From the NCBI GenBank assembly GCA_019637095.1, contig JAHBWG010000017.1, positions 1-64,000 of the forward strand: a stretch of DNA of 64,000 bases, written 5' to 3'. This document shows, one piece after another, positions 51,086 through 64,000 of the stretch. Both the position numbers and the translations under genes were made by a program. This stretch comes from Sandaracinaceae bacterium. Lineage in GTDB: Bacteria; Myxococcota_A; Polyangia; Polyangiales; Sandaracinaceae. The notes under the pieces were generated by a model. The model was not told where the DNA came from. It made no database searches and saw nothing but the letters and a program-made list of their open reading frames with translations. Numbering within the stretch: position 1 is the first letter of the stretch; every line of letters starts with the position of its first letter.

Positions 51086-51597
51086 GCGCCCGCCGCGGTG
51101 ATCGCCAACCGTCGTTCATCGTCTTGGACGATCCGTCGCCGTCGTCCTCTGCACACCTCCGCCTCTCTCCTCGTCTCCCGCGAAGAAAGGAGCGGGAGGC
51201 GACGAGACCCCGAGGCGAGGAGAAGGCGCCCGCGGCGCGAGTGAAGCCGCGATCCGGAGCAGCGACGAGGGAGGAACGCAAGGATCGTTGCGAGTGTCGA
51301 CGCACGTCGTTCCGCCCGGGGAGATGATCTCACCGCGGCGGGCGGCGCAGGGCCGCAGAGGTCGCGGATGGCGGCGAGATCTCGCGCAGCCGCGCAGCCG
51401 CGAAGGGCCTCTTCTCGCGTCTCCGCGGCTTCGCGCGAGATCCCGCTTCCGAGCGGACCCCGAGTCCAGGGACACGAACCGAGCCCTCTGGGTCCGAGGA
51501 GGAAGCGGGCTGGTCTCGCGCAGCGCCGCGAAGCCGCGAAGCCGTGAGGACATGTGGTATTCCTCTTCGCCACCCGGCCATCGATCCTCGCCCCCGC
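51086..51597. other. Non-coding gap with palindromic elements
   Basis: About 510 nt without a credible gene. The first 200 nt after the kinase gene show no recognisable element. From about 51340 it holds an imperfect inverted repeat (51378-51442) and, at about 51515-51550, another copy of the same core (cgcgaagccgcgaag) in direct orientation with the left arm. The following gene starts at 51598. Confidence 0.6.
51378..51442. repeat. Imperfect inverted repeat, related to the 35.3-kb element
   Basis: Arms 51378-51405 and 51415-51442 share gatctcgcgc and gccgcg cores in opposite orientation. The right arm (gcgtctccgcggcttcgcgc) is about 80% like the right arm of the inverted repeat at 35409-35433. 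Confidence 0.6.
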
Positions 51598-52497
51598 ATG
51601 CGCCCCCCCGTCGACCTTCGCCCGTTGCTCCTGGCCGCGCTCGGCGCCGCGCTGTCGTGGCCCGCGCTGGCCGGCGCGCAGGTCGACGAGGACTTCCGCC
51701 AGGCCCGCGAGGCGTACGCCAACGGCGAGCTCGCCCGCGTCGTCCGCCTGCTCGAGCCGCTCGTCGGCCAAGAGCTCGCCACCATCGGCGACCGCGTCAT
51801 GGCCCGCGAGGCCCGCAAGTACCTCGGCGCCGCCTACGCGCTCACCGGCGCGCCCGAGCGCGCCCGCGACCAGTTCCGCTGGCTCCTCGAGGACAACCGC
51901 GACCAGCTCCGCACCCTCACGCTCGACCGCCGCGTGTTCATCCAAGAGGTCCGCGAGCTGTTCGAAGCGGTCCAGGCCGAGCTGATCGCCGCCGACGAGC
52001 GCTCCCAGCGCGACGAGCAGAGCCGCCGGGACCGCCAGCGCGAGGAGCGCCGCGAGGCGCTCATCACCCTCCTGCACCAGGCCCAGGAGCAGACGGTCGA
52101 GGTCCCCAACGACGAGCTCCCCGCCTTCATCCCGTTCGGCGTCGGCCAGTTCCTCAATGGTGACGCGGAGCTCGGCTGGTTCTTCGCCGTCGGCGAGGGC
52201 GTGCTCGCCCTGGGCGCCTTCTCCCTCTTGTCGAGCGCCCTGCTCGTCGACTCGGAGCTCCGTCAGGTCGGTGGGCGCATCGTCGCCGGCTACGACGCCC
52301 TGCTCGAGGGGCTGACCATCGCCAACCTGGTGACGGCGGCCGTCTTCGTGGTCCTCGCCGTCGCCGGGGTCGTCGAGGCTCGCTCGAGCTGGCGCCCCAC
52401 GCGCACCGTCCGGCAGCGCCGCGACGTCGACCCGCAGATCCTCGAGCGCCTCGATCTCGAAGGCCTCGGCCAGGGCGCCGCGACCCTCCGCTTCTGA
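51598..52497 (+). CDS. TPR-like periplasmic/membrane protein
   Basis: 299 residues from ATG 51598 (MRPPVDLRPLL). Signal peptide ending SWPALAGAQ, then TPR-like helices (FRQAREAYANGELARVVRLLEPLVGQ; YLGAAYALTGAPERARDQFRWLLEDN) and a charged coiled coil (SQRDEQSRRDRQREERREAL). Two or three hydrophobic helices follow (LGWFFAVGEGVLALGAFSLLSSALL; LTIANLVTAAVFVVLAVAGVV). Envelope-located; function unknown. It is the last gene before the ribosomal supercluster and ends just upstream of the rpsL promoter. Confidence 0.7.
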   Translation: MRPPVDLRPLLLAALGAALSWPALAGAQVDEDFRQAREAYANGELARVVRLLEPLVGQELATIGDRVMAREARKYLGAAYALTGAPERARDQFRWLLEDNRDQLRTLTLDRRVFIQEVRELFEAVQAELIAADERSQRDEQSRRDRQREERREALITLLHQAQEQTVEVPNDELPAFIPFGVGQFLNGDAELGWFFAVGEGVLALGAFSLLSSALLVDSELRQVGGRIVAGYDALLEGLTIANLVTAAVFVVLAVAGVVEARSSWRPTRTVRQRRDVDPQILERLDLEGLGQGAATLRF

Positions 52498-52521
52498 GCG
52501 GCGCGCAGGTCCGAATCCGCC

Positions 52522-52549
52522 TTGACAGGTCTCCGCTCGCCAGTACAGT
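52522..52549 (+). promoter_or_regulatory. Sigma-70 promoter of the str/S10 ribosomal operon
   Basis: Perfect TTGACA (52522-52527), 16-nt spacer and TACAGT (52544-52549), about 105 nt upstream of the rpsL start. It matches the consensus closely, as expected for a highly expressed operon. Confidence 0.75.
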
Positions 52550-52653
52550 TCCGCTCCCCCGCGGCCCGGGATCAATCTCGCTGCGCCCGCGGAGCCTCGA
52601 TTCTCATGCCGTGCCCTCGGGCCGAACCGCCCCGGCGCCCACGAAGCACCTGA

Positions 52654-53536
<883 letters not shown>

Positions 53537-53832
53537 TCCATAAGGGAGCCAGCTCGAGACGAGTTTCGGCAGGTCCGCCGCCGCTGCGCGAGGGAAACCG
53601 CCGGGATGGGAGTCGCTGAAGCGTCGATGAAGAACAGACCATAGACGAGTGTCGTCGAGCGGAGCCGAGCGAGGCCCCGCACCGCGCAGGGCCGAGCGCC
53701 CCGCCACGAGAACGTCACTCGAGACCCTCTCCGGGAAACGCGATCCGAGGGTGATCGCAAAGGCCGGGGGGGGTCTTGCTGCGTCTGGACCCATCCATCA
53801 CCGCTCCGTACGGAGAAGCTCGGAGAACCACT
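53537..53832 (+). other. Long untranslated spacer between rpsG and fusA
   Basis: 296 nt with no gene. In most bacteria this spacer is short (about 100 nt or fewer). It carries GC-rich pairing segments (around 53670-53710) but no terminator with a T-tract and no clear promoter. It may hold a regulatory leader for fusA-tuf or an autoregulatory S7 site (inference). Confidence 0.4.
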
Positions 53833-55953
<2,121 letters not shown>

Positions 55954-55982
55954 AGCGGTTCGCCCGCGCTGGAGATTAGAAG

Positions 55983-57173
<1,191 letters not shown>

Positions 57174-57181
57174 GCACCGCC

Positions 57182-57487
57182 ATGGCGACCAAGATCCGCA
57201 TCCGCCTCAAGGCGTACGATCACCGGCTGCTCGACCAGTCGGCCTCGGAGATCGTGGAGACCGCGAAGCGCACCGGCGCCCGCGTGGCGGGGCCCATCCC
57301 GCTGCCGACGCGCATCTCCAAGTTCACCGTCCTTCGCGGACCGCACGTGGACAAGAAGAGCCGCGAGCAGTTCGAGATCCGGACTCACAAGCGTCTGCTC
57401 GACATCCTCGAGCCCAATCAGCAGACCCTCGAGGCGCTGATGAAGCTCGACCTGTCGGCCGGCGTGGAAGTCGAAATCAAGTCGTGA
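57182..57487 (+). CDS. rpsJ: 30S ribosomal protein S10
   Basis: 101 residues from ATG 57182 ([33 protein letters not shown]) with the typical S10 ending. It is a 30S head protein and also a NusE transcription antitermination factor. The next gene, 12 nt downstream, is rplD rather than the expected rplC. Confidence 0.97.
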   Translation: MATKIRIRLKAYDHRLLDQSASEIVETAKRTGARVAGPIPLPTRISKFTVLRGPHVDKKSREQFEIRTHKRLLDILEPNQQTLEALMKLDLSAGVEVEIKS

Positions 57488-57499
57488 CGGAGTAGCGAG

Positions 57500-58123
57500 A
57501 TGGCCAAGGTCACGGTCTACAACCTCGATCGCGAGAGCGTCGGAGAGCTCGAGCTCTCGGACGACGTCTTCGGAGGCGAGGTCAACGAGGCGCTCTTCTA
57601 CGAAATCGTGAAGGCGCAGCTCGCGTCCCGCCGCGCCGGGACGCACAAGGTGAAGAACCGCGCCGAGGTGCGGGGCACCACCGCCAAGATGTACCGCCAG
57701 AAGGGCACCGGCCGCGCGCGGCACGGTGACCAGAAGGCGCCGCAGTTCCGCGGCGGCGGCAAGGCCTTCGGCCCCAAGCCCCGCGACTACGCGTACAAGC
57801 CGCCGCGCAAGATGCGCAAGGGCGCGCTCAAGAGCGCGCTCGCGCTCAAGCTCCAGGAGGGCCGGCTCCTGATCGTCGATCGCTTCGACCTCCCCGAGGT
57901 CAAGACCAAGGGCCTCGCCCGCGTGCTCGGCACGCTCGACGTCCCGAAGAGCTCCGTGATCGTCGACGCCGCCGACAACCAGAACCTGCGGCTGAGCGCG
58001 CGGAACCTCGAGACGCATCAGTTCCTGCCGCCCGAGGGCGTCAACGTGTACGACGTGCTCCGCCACGAGCACCTCATCCTGACCAAGGGCGCGGTCGCCG
58101 CGCTCGAAGCCCGGTGCAAGTGA
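57500..58123 (+). CDS. rplD: 50S ribosomal protein L4
   Basis: 207 residues ([59 protein letters not shown]), with the exit-tunnel extension [37 protein letters not shown] intact. L4 lines the peptide exit tunnel and autoregulates S10 operons in enterobacteria. It follows rpsJ by 12 nt with GGAG upstream; the gene for L3 that normally separates them is absent. The stop overlaps the rplW start (TGATG). Confidence 0.97.
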   Translation: MAKVTVYNLDRESVGELELSDDVFGGEVNEALFYEIVKAQLASRRAGTHKVKNRAEVRGTTAKMYRQKGTGRARHGDQKAPQFRGGGKAFGPKPRDYAYKPPRKMRKGALKSALALKLQEGRLLIVDRFDLPEVKTKGLARVLGTLDVPKSSVIVDAADNQNLRLSARNLETHQFLPPEGVNVYDVLRHEHLILTKGAVAALEARCK

Positions 58124-58413
58124 TGACCCCCGAGACCATCATCAAGCGCCCGCTCGTCCTCACGGAGAAGGGCCAGACCCTCCGCGAGACGGACAACAAG
58201 TACCTCTTCGAGGTCGAGCGGACCGCGACCAAGCGGCAGATCCGCGACGCGGTGGAGAAGCTCTTCGACGTCACCGTCGAGGACGTCAACACCCTGATCA
58301 TGCGTGGTCGGATGCGTCGCATGGGGCGCGGTCAAGCGAAGACCCGGAACTGGAAGAAGGCCATCGTCAAGCTCGCCGAGGGCGACACGATCGAGTTCTT
58401 CGAGGAGGCGTAG
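58123..58413 (+). CDS. rplW: 50S ribosomal protein L23
   Basis: 96 residues from ATG 58123 ([31 protein letters not shown]), overlapping the rplD stop by one base. Family signatures TEKG, KYLFEV and [16 protein letters not shown] are present. L23 is at the tunnel exit and docks trigger factor and SRP. Confidence 0.95.
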   Translation: MTPETIIKRPLVLTEKGQTLRETDNKYLFEVERTATKRQIRDAVEKLFDVTVEDVNTLIMRGRMRRMGRGQAKTRNWKKAIVKLAEGDTIEFFEEA

Positions 58414-58420
58414 GCGAGCC

Positions 58421-59251
58421 ATGGCCATCAAGCGTTTCAAGCCGACCTCTCCCGGTCGCCGCGCGTACGAGGTCGCCGACTTCGGTGATCTCACCAAGGG
58501 CGCGAAGCCCGAGCGCGCGCTCACCCGCTTCAAGAAGCAGACGGCGGGGCGCAACAACCAGGGCCGCATCACCGTCCGCTTCCGCGGCGGCGGCCACCGG
58601 CGGCGCTACCGCGTCATCGACTTCCGGCGCAACAAGATCGGCGTCCCCGCCAAGGTCGCGTCGATCCAGTACGATCCGAACCGCTCCGCGCGCATCGCGC
58701 TGCTCAACTACCTCGACGGCGAGAAGAGCTACATCCTCGCGCCCGACGGCGTGAAGGTCGGCGACACGCTGATCTCGAGCCGCAACGCGGACATCCAGCC
58801 CGGCAACGCGATGCCGCTCCGCTACATCCCGACCGGGACGCTGATCCACGCGGTCGAGCTCAAGATCGGCAAGGGGGCGCAGCTCGTGCGCTCGGCCGGG
58901 ACGAGCGCGCAGCTCATGGCGAAGGACCGCGACTACGCGCAGGTGCGCCTGCCCTCGGGCGAGGTCCGCATGGTCCACCTCAACTGCCGCGCGACGATCG
59001 GGCAGGTCTCGAACGCCCAGCACGCGCGCATCACCCTCGGCAAGGCGGGCCGCACCCGGTGGCTCGGCCGCCGCCCGCACAACCGCGGCGTCACGATGAA
59101 CCCGGTCGATCACCCGATGGGTGGCGGCGAGGGACGCACCTCCGGTGGCCGTCACCCCTGCTCGCCGTGGGGCCAGCTCTCCAAGGGTCTGAAGACCCGC
59201 ACCAACAAGGCGTCGACCAAGTTCATCGTCCGCTCGAGGAAGAAGAAGTAG
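58421..59251 (+). CDS. rplB: 50S ribosomal protein L2
   Basis: 276 residues from ATG 58421 ([18 protein letters not shown]). The peptidyl-transferase-proximal region around [29 protein letters not shown], with the conserved His, is intact. L2 is required for subunit association and peptide bond formation. Two nt before rpsS. Confidence 0.97.
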   Translation: MAIKRFKPTSPGRRAYEVADFGDLTKGAKPERALTRFKKQTAGRNNQGRITVRFRGGGHRRRYRVIDFRRNKIGVPAKVASIQYDPNRSARIALLNYLDGEKSYILAPDGVKVGDTLISSRNADIQPGNAMPLRYIPTGTLIHAVELKIGKGAQLVRSAGTSAQLMAKDRDYAQVRLPSGEVRMVHLNCRATIGQVSNAQHARITLGKAGRTRWLGRRPHNRGVTMNPVDHPMGGGEGRTSGGRHPCSPWGQLSKGLKTRTNKASTKFIVRSRKKK

Positions 59252-59253
59252 CC

Positions 59254-59535
59254 ATGTCACGCTCCCTGAAGAAGGGTCCCTTCATCGACGACCACCTCCT
59301 CAAGAAGGTGGAGGCCGCCGCGCAGAGTGGGGATCGCCGCGTCATCAAGACCTGGTCGCGCCGCTCGACGATCTTCCCCGAGATGGTCGGCATGACCTTC
59401 AACGTCCACAACGGCCACAAGTTCGTGACCGTGTTCGTCAGTGAGAACATGGTGGGTCACAAGCTCGGCGAGTTCGCGCCGACGCGGACCTTCGGCGGTC
59501 ACATCGCCGACAAGAAGGCGAAGAGGGGCCGGTGA
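59254..59535 (+). CDS. rpsS: 30S ribosomal protein S19
   Basis: 93 residues from ATG 59254 ([46 protein letters not shown]). S19 of the 30S head contacts the A-site finger and L5. The stop overlaps the rplV start (TGATG). Confidence 0.97.
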   Translation: MSRSLKKGPFIDDHLLKKVEAAAQSGDRRVIKTWSRRSTIFPEMVGMTFNVHNGHKFVTVFVSENMVGHKLGEFAPTRTFGGHIADKKAKRGR

Positions 59536-59885
59536 TGGAAGCCGTAGCCAAGGCGAAGTTCCAGCGTATCTCCGTGCGTAAGGCGCGGACGATCCTGAAC
59601 ATGGTGCGCGGGCAGAACGCGGCGGTGGCGCTCGACGCGCTCCGCTTCACGCCGAAGTCGGCGGCCCCGATCGTCGCGAAGGTCATCGACAGCGCGATCG
59701 CGAACGCGCAGCAGTCGTCGAAGGACGTGAACCTCGACGGCCTCTACGTGAAGGCGTGCTGGGCGGACAAGGCGCCCGACCGCTTCATGCGCCGGTGGCG
59801 CCCCCGCGCCCAGGGCCGCGCGACGCGCATCGTCAAGGGCATGAGTCACATCACCGTCGTTCTCGGTGAACGAGGAGAGGCCTGA
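59535..59885 (+). CDS. rplV: 50S ribosomal protein L22
   Basis: 116 residues from ATG 59535; a GTG three bases earlier would add one residue. VRKARTILNMVRGQNAAVALDALRFTPKSAAPIVAKVIDSAIANAQ and the tunnel beta-hairpin WRPRAQGRATRIVKGMSHITVVL are typical; mutations in that hairpin give macrolide resistance in other bacteria. Confidence 0.95.
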   Translation: MEAVAKAKFQRISVRKARTILNMVRGQNAAVALDALRFTPKSAAPIVAKVIDSAIANAQQSSKDVNLDGLYVKACWADKAPDRFMRRWRPRAQGRATRIVKGMSHITVVLGERGEA

Positions 59886-59888
59886 GCC

Positions 59889-60539
<651 letters not shown>

Positions 60540-60549
60540 GGAGAGAGTC

Positions 60550-60966
60550 ATGCTGCAGCCCAAGCGCACCAAGTTCCGCAAGGCCTTCAAGGGCAACAAC
60601 CGTGGCCTCGCCCACCGGGGCAGCGACGTCTCCTTCGGGGACTTCGCCCTCATGGCGACCGACCGCGGCCGGCTGACCGCCCGCCAGATCGAGGCCGCTC
60701 GTATGGCGATCCAGCGCAAGGTCAAGCGCGCCGGCAAGCTCTACATCCGCGTGTTCCCCGACCGGCCGATCACGAAGAAGCCGCTCGAGACCCGGATGGG
60801 TAAGGGCAAGGGCGCGGTCGAGGGCTGGGTGGCCGTCGTGCAGCCCGGCAAGGTCCTTTACGAGATCGAGGGGATCCCGGAGGAGCTCGCGCGCGAGGCG
60901 TTCCGCGTCGCCGGGCACAAGCTCCCGATCACCACCCGCTTCCTCACGCGGGAGGAGCAGCTGTGA
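60550..60966 (+). CDS. rplP: 50S ribosomal protein L16
   Basis: 138 residues ([54 protein letters not shown]), with the rRNA-binding [29 protein letters not shown]16 sits near the A-site tRNA elbow. Preceded by GAGGAGAG. The stop overlaps the rpmC start (GTGA). Confidence 0.97.
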   Translation: MLQPKRTKFRKAFKGNNRGLAHRGSDVSFGDFALMATDRGRLTARQIEAARMAIQRKVKRAGKLYIRVFPDRPITKKPLETRMGKGKGAVEGWVAVVQPGKVLYEIEGIPEELAREAFRVAGHKLPITTRFLTREEQL

Positions 60967-61160
60967 AGGCCGAGACGCTGAGAGAAGAGACCACCGGCGA
61001 GCTCGAGGAGCGCGAGCGCAACCTGACGCGCGAGCTCTGGAAGGCACGGATGGACAATCACACGAACCAGCTCGACGACACGGCGAAGATCAGCCGGCTG
61101 CGTCGAGACATCGCGCGCGTCAAGACGCTCCTCGCGGAGCGGGCTCGCGCGGAGGGCTGA
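60963..61160 (+). CDS. rpmC: 50S ribosomal protein L29
   Basis: 65 residues from GTG 60963, which overlaps the rplP stop. Helical [49 protein letters not shown] is typical of L29, which lies beside L23 at the tunnel exit. Confidence 0.93.
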   Translation: MKAETLREETTGELEERERNLTRELWKARMDNHTNQLDDTAKISRLRRDIARVKTLLAERARAEG

Positions 61161-61164
61161 AGTC

Positions 61165-61467
61165 ATGGGCGAGCCGACTCCGAAGAAGGAAGCGACCCGT
61201 GGTGCCCGGCGCAAGCTGGTGGGCCGCGTGGTCAGCGATACGAAGAAGCCCGGCCGGGCCAAGCAGACGATCGTCGTCCAGGTGACGCGTCGTTTCCGCG
61301 ACCCGGTGTACGGCAAGTACGTCAAGCGCCGGAAGAAGTTCCACGCGCACGACGAGACCGAGCAGTTCCGCACCAACGATCTCGTGGAGATCCAGGAGTG
61401 CCGGCCCCGCTCCGCGACCAAGCGCTGGGAGGCGATCCGCCTCGTCGAGCGCCCCGAGGAGGTCTAG
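61165..61467 (+). CDS. rpsQ: 30S ribosomal protein S17
   Basis: 100 residues, slightly longer than the 80-90 usual because of an N-terminal extension ([17 protein letters not shown]). The OB-fold core [49 protein letters not shown] is typical of this early-binding 30S protein. Confidence 0.95.
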   Translation: MGEPTPKKEATRGARRKLVGRVVSDTKKPGRAKQTIVVQVTRRFRDPVYGKYVKRRKKFHAHDETEQFRTNDLVEIQECRPRSATKRWEAIRLVERPEEV

Positions 61468-61469
61468 CC

Positions 61470-61838
61470 ATGATCCAGACGGAAACCGTCCTCGACGTCG
61501 CGGACAACAGCGGTGCCAAGCGCGTCGCCTGCATCAAGGTCCTCGGCGGCAGCCGCCGGCGCTACGCCGGCCTCGGCGACCTGATCGTCGTCTCCGTCAA
61601 GGAGGCGATGCCGACCGCCCGCATCAAGAAGGGCGAGGTCGCCAAGGCGGTGATCGTGCGGACCAAGCAGGAGCACCAGCGCCCCGACGGCAGCATCGTG
61701 AAGTTCGACACGAACAGCGCGGTCCTGCTCAACAACAACCTCGAGCCGATCGGGACGCGCATCTTCGGGCCGGTCGCGCGCGAGCTGCGCAGCCGCCGGT
61801 TCATGAAGATCGTCTCGCTCGCGCCGGAGGTGGTGTGA
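61470..61838 (+). CDS. rplN: 50S ribosomal protein L14
   Basis: 122 residues from ATG 61470 ([46 protein letters not shown]), the standard L14 length, lying at the subunit interface (bridge B8 region) next to L19. The stop overlaps the rplX start. Confidence 0.97.
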   Translation: MIQTETVLDVADNSGAKRVACIKVLGGSRRRYAGLGDLIVVSVKEAMPTARIKKGEVAKAVIVRTKQEHQRPDGSIVKFDTNSAVLLNNNLEPIGTRIFGPVARELRSRRFMKIVSLAPEVV

Positions 61839-62154
61839 TGGGACAGCGGATCAAGCCCGACGACCGCGTGGTCGTCATCGCCGGCCGCGACAAGGGCCGT
61901 CAGGGGCGCGTCCTCAAGGTGTTTCGCGAGGAGGAGCGCGTGATCGTCGAGGGGATCAACGTGGTCCGGCGCCACACCAAGCCGAGCCAGCAGCACCCCG
62001 AGGGCGGCATCATCGAGAAGGAGCTGCCGATCCACGTGAGCAACGTGATGCCCTGGGACGACGACGCGCAGGCTCCGACCCGCGTGCGCTTCCAGCGCGA
62101 CGACGAGGGCAAGAAGTCCCGCGTCACCGTCAAGAGCGGAAAGGTCCTCGACTG

Positions 62155-62155
<1 letters not shown>
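61838..62155 (+). CDS. rplX: 50S ribosomal protein L24
   Basis: 105 residues from ATG 61838 (a GTG at 61835 would add one residue). The KOW motif ([44 protein letters not shown]) is intact. L24 starts 50S assembly. The stop overlaps the rplE start (TGATG). Confidence 0.96.
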
Positions 62156-62706
<551 letters not shown>

Positions 62707-62716
62707 AGGACAAGCC

Positions 62717-62902
62717 ATGGCCAGCGCTCGTTGTTTCGCCAAGCTCTACAAGACGCCGAAGTTCCAGGTCCGGCACAAGAACCGGTGCAAGGTCTGTGGC
62801 CGGCCGCGCGGGTACTACCGCAAGTTCGAGCTCTGCCGCGTGTGCCTCCGGAAGTACGCCCTCGCGGGCGACATCCCGGGTGTCACGAAGTCGAGCTGGT
62901 GA
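62717..62902 (+). CDS. rpsN: 30S ribosomal protein S14, zinc-binding (type Z)
   Basis: 61 residues ([51 protein letters not shown]), the short C+ form with two CxxC pairs (CKVC and CRVC) that bind Zn2+. Many bacteria keep a second, zinc-free S14 under Zur control; none lies here. Confidence 0.95.
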   Translation: MASARCFAKLYKTPKFQVRHKNRCKVCGRPRGYYRKFELCRVCLRKYALAGDIPGVTKSSW

Positions 62903-62918
62903 AGGGAGGACCCCCGCC

Positions 62919-63311
62919 ATGATGACCGACCCCATCGCCGACATGCTCGCGCGCATCAAGAACGCCGCCCTCGCGCGGCAGGACCGGACGAGCATCCCGC
63001 TCTCCAAGCTCAAGGTAGGGATCGCCGAGATCCTCAAGTCCGAGGGCTACATTCACGACTTCTCCGTCGACGAGTCCGGTCACGGCGCGATCGTGGTCGA
63101 GCTCAAGTACGGGCGCGACCGCGCGAGCGCGATCGCCGGGATGCGCCGCAAGAGCCGCCCCGGCCGCCGCGTCTACGTCGGCTACCGCGAGATCCCGAAG
63201 GTCCTCAACGGCCTCGGCGTGGCGATCATGAGCACGTCGCGAGGCGTGATGAGCGACAGGACCGCGCGGGCCGAGAAGGTCGGCGGCGAAGTCCTCTGCG
63301 AGGTCTGGTGA
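62919..63311 (+). CDS. rpsH: 30S ribosomal protein S8
   Basis: 130 residues from ATG 62919 (or 62922, MTDPIADMLARIKNAALARQDRTSIPLSKLKVGIAEILKSEGYIHDFSV). The ending STSRGVMSDRTARAEKVGGEVLCEVW is typical. S8 binds helix 21 of 16S rRNA and represses the spc operon in E. coli. Confidence 0.96.
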   Translation: MMTDPIADMLARIKNAALARQDRTSIPLSKLKVGIAEILKSEGYIHDFSVDESGHGAIVVELKYGRDRASAIAGMRRKSRPGRRVYVGYREIPKVLNGLGVAIMSTSRGVMSDRTARAEKVGGEVLCEVW

Positions 63312-63898
63312 TGACGACCGAGACGCAGACCGTACGTCAGTCGCGCGTGGGCAAGCGCCCCGTGTCGATCCCGAAGGGCGTCACCGTCACCATCAAGGGT
63401 GACCGCGACGTGGCGGTGAAGGGCCCCAAGGGTCAGCTCGAGCGGATCTTCCACTCGGACGTCGTGATCAAGCAGAACGGCGAGCAGCTCGAGGTGCACC
63501 CGAACGGCGCGCCGCGCCGGTTCGCGCAGTTCCAGGGGCTCAGCCGCGCGCTGCTCAACAACATGGTCGTCGGGGTGAGCGAGGGCTACAAGATCTCCCT
63601 CGACCTGTTCGGCGTCGGCTACCGCGCCACGCTCGCCGGCCAGACGTTGACCCTGAACCTCGGGCTCTCCCATCAGGTCGTGCACCAGCTCCACCCGAGC
63701 GTGTCGGCCACCGTGGAGACGATCGACGACGGCGGGACCAAGCGGCCCCGCGTGCACCTCTCCTCCTGTAACAAGGAGGCGCTCGGCCAGGACGCGGCGC
63801 AGATCCGCTCCTACCGCCCGCCGGAGCCCTACAAGGGCAAGGGCGTCCGGTACACCGGCGAGCGCATCCGCGAGAAGGCCGGCAAGACCGGAGGCTGA
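63311..63898 (+). CDS. rplF: 50S ribosomal protein L6
   Basis: 195 residues from ATG 63311 (alternative GTG 63308). About 15 residues longer than the family average, mainly an N-terminal extension (MTTETQTVRQSR) before SRVGKRPVSIPKGVTVTIKGDRDVAVKGPKGQL. The ending RSYRPPEPYKGKGVRYTGERIREKAGKTGG is conserved. L6 lies near the sarcin-ricin loop. Confidence 0.95.
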   Translation: MTTETQTVRQSRVGKRPVSIPKGVTVTIKGDRDVAVKGPKGQLERIFHSDVVIKQNGEQLEVHPNGAPRRFAQFQGLSRALLNNMVVGVSEGYKISLDLFGVGYRATLAGQTLTLNLGLSHQVVHQLHPSVSATVETIDDGGTKRPRVHLSSCNKEALGQDAAQIRSYRPPEPYKGKGVRYTGERIREKAGKTGG

Positions 63899-63900
63899 TC

Positions 63901-64000
63901 ATGGCGCAGAACGAGAACCGTACCCGGCGCAAGCGCCGCATCCGCAAGAAGGTCTCGGGCACCACCGAGCGCCCCCGCCTGTCGGTGTTCCGCACCGCTC
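63901..64000 (+). CDS. rplR: 50S ribosomal protein L18, N-terminal part (cut by window edge)
   Basis: 33 codons are visible, MAQNENRTRRKRRIRKKVSGTTERPRLSVFRTA, which is the typical L18 opening (basic tail then RPRLSVFR). L18 binds 5S rRNA with L5 and L25. The gene continues beyond the window. Confidence 0.9.
   Translation, partial: MAQNENRTRRKRRIRKKVSGTTERPRLSVFRTA

Noticed and set aside
53537-53832. A separate short gene before fusA (frame beginning ATG at 53776)
   Set aside because: Its extra 19 codons have no family match; EF-G normally begins [12 protein letters not shown], matching GTG 53833.

Overview
The window looks like a chromosome segment from a very GC-rich myxobacterium (Myxococcota), most like the Polyangia/Sandaracinaceae. 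The reasons are GC-saturated third codon positions, a DUF2378 protein (a family I know mainly from myxobacteria), many lipoproteins with Asp-Ala-Gly-rich linkers, several Ser/Thr kinases including a PEGA-type one, and a delta-proteobacterial str/S10/spc ribosomal supercluster. The assignment is inferred from gene content; no rRNA is present.

Layout. 1-13.5 kb: secreted and lipoprotein genes (two VWA-type proteins, a lipoprotein ending in a cut-short esterase domain), ftsB, a GAF-GGDEF diguanylate cyclase, a decayed Phd/ParE-type toxin-antitoxin locus, and a PLP-dependent deaminase. 13.5-19 kb: a periplasmic thioredoxin, then a minus-strand cluster of a radical SAM/SPASM enzyme, two tandem zinc-ribbon/repeat proteins and an MBL-fold hydrolase, divergent from a hypothetical gene and lgt. 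19-31.6 kb: Uma2-type protein, aldehyde dehydrogenase, PiT-like permease, Mpo1-like protein, exo/endonuclease-phosphatase, DUF2378 protein, a kinase with an N-terminal membrane domain, a glycosidase-like lipoprotein, an outer-membrane protein and a DPM1-like glycosyltransferase. 31.7-37.7 kb: GspC-like protein, leucine-dehydrogenase-like enzyme, an isolated sctR/fliP, acetyltransferase, NlpC/P60-like protein and thioesterase. 37.9-43.1 kb: a cytochrome c maturation operon whose first gene fuses CcmF to CcmH. 43.2-47.7 kb: ssb, tlyA, tRNA-Gln, HNH protein, an odd non-coding stretch (tRNA-Arg(GCG), a His-type tRNA-like element, two minus-strand terminators and a probable small RNA with its own promoter), then pabB. 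47.8-52.5 kb: lipoprotein, PEGA-domain kinase, a 0.5-kb palindrome-rich gap and a membrane protein. 52.5 kb to the end: rpsL-rpsG-fusA-tuf-rpsJ-[no rplC]-rplD-rplW-rplB-rpsS-rplV-rpsC-rplP-rpmC-rpsQ-rplN-rplX-rplE-rpsN-rpsH-rplF-rplR'.

The main points of interest are the radical SAM/repeat-protein cluster (a candidate peptide- or lipoprotein-modification system whose N-terminal zinc ribbon would be removed if the lipobox is used), the clean absence of rplC from the S10 operon, the tRNA-like/small-RNA region, and a recurring TAnnnT box 6-11 nt before many start codons that points to widespread leaderless transcription. That box was also used here to choose several start codons.
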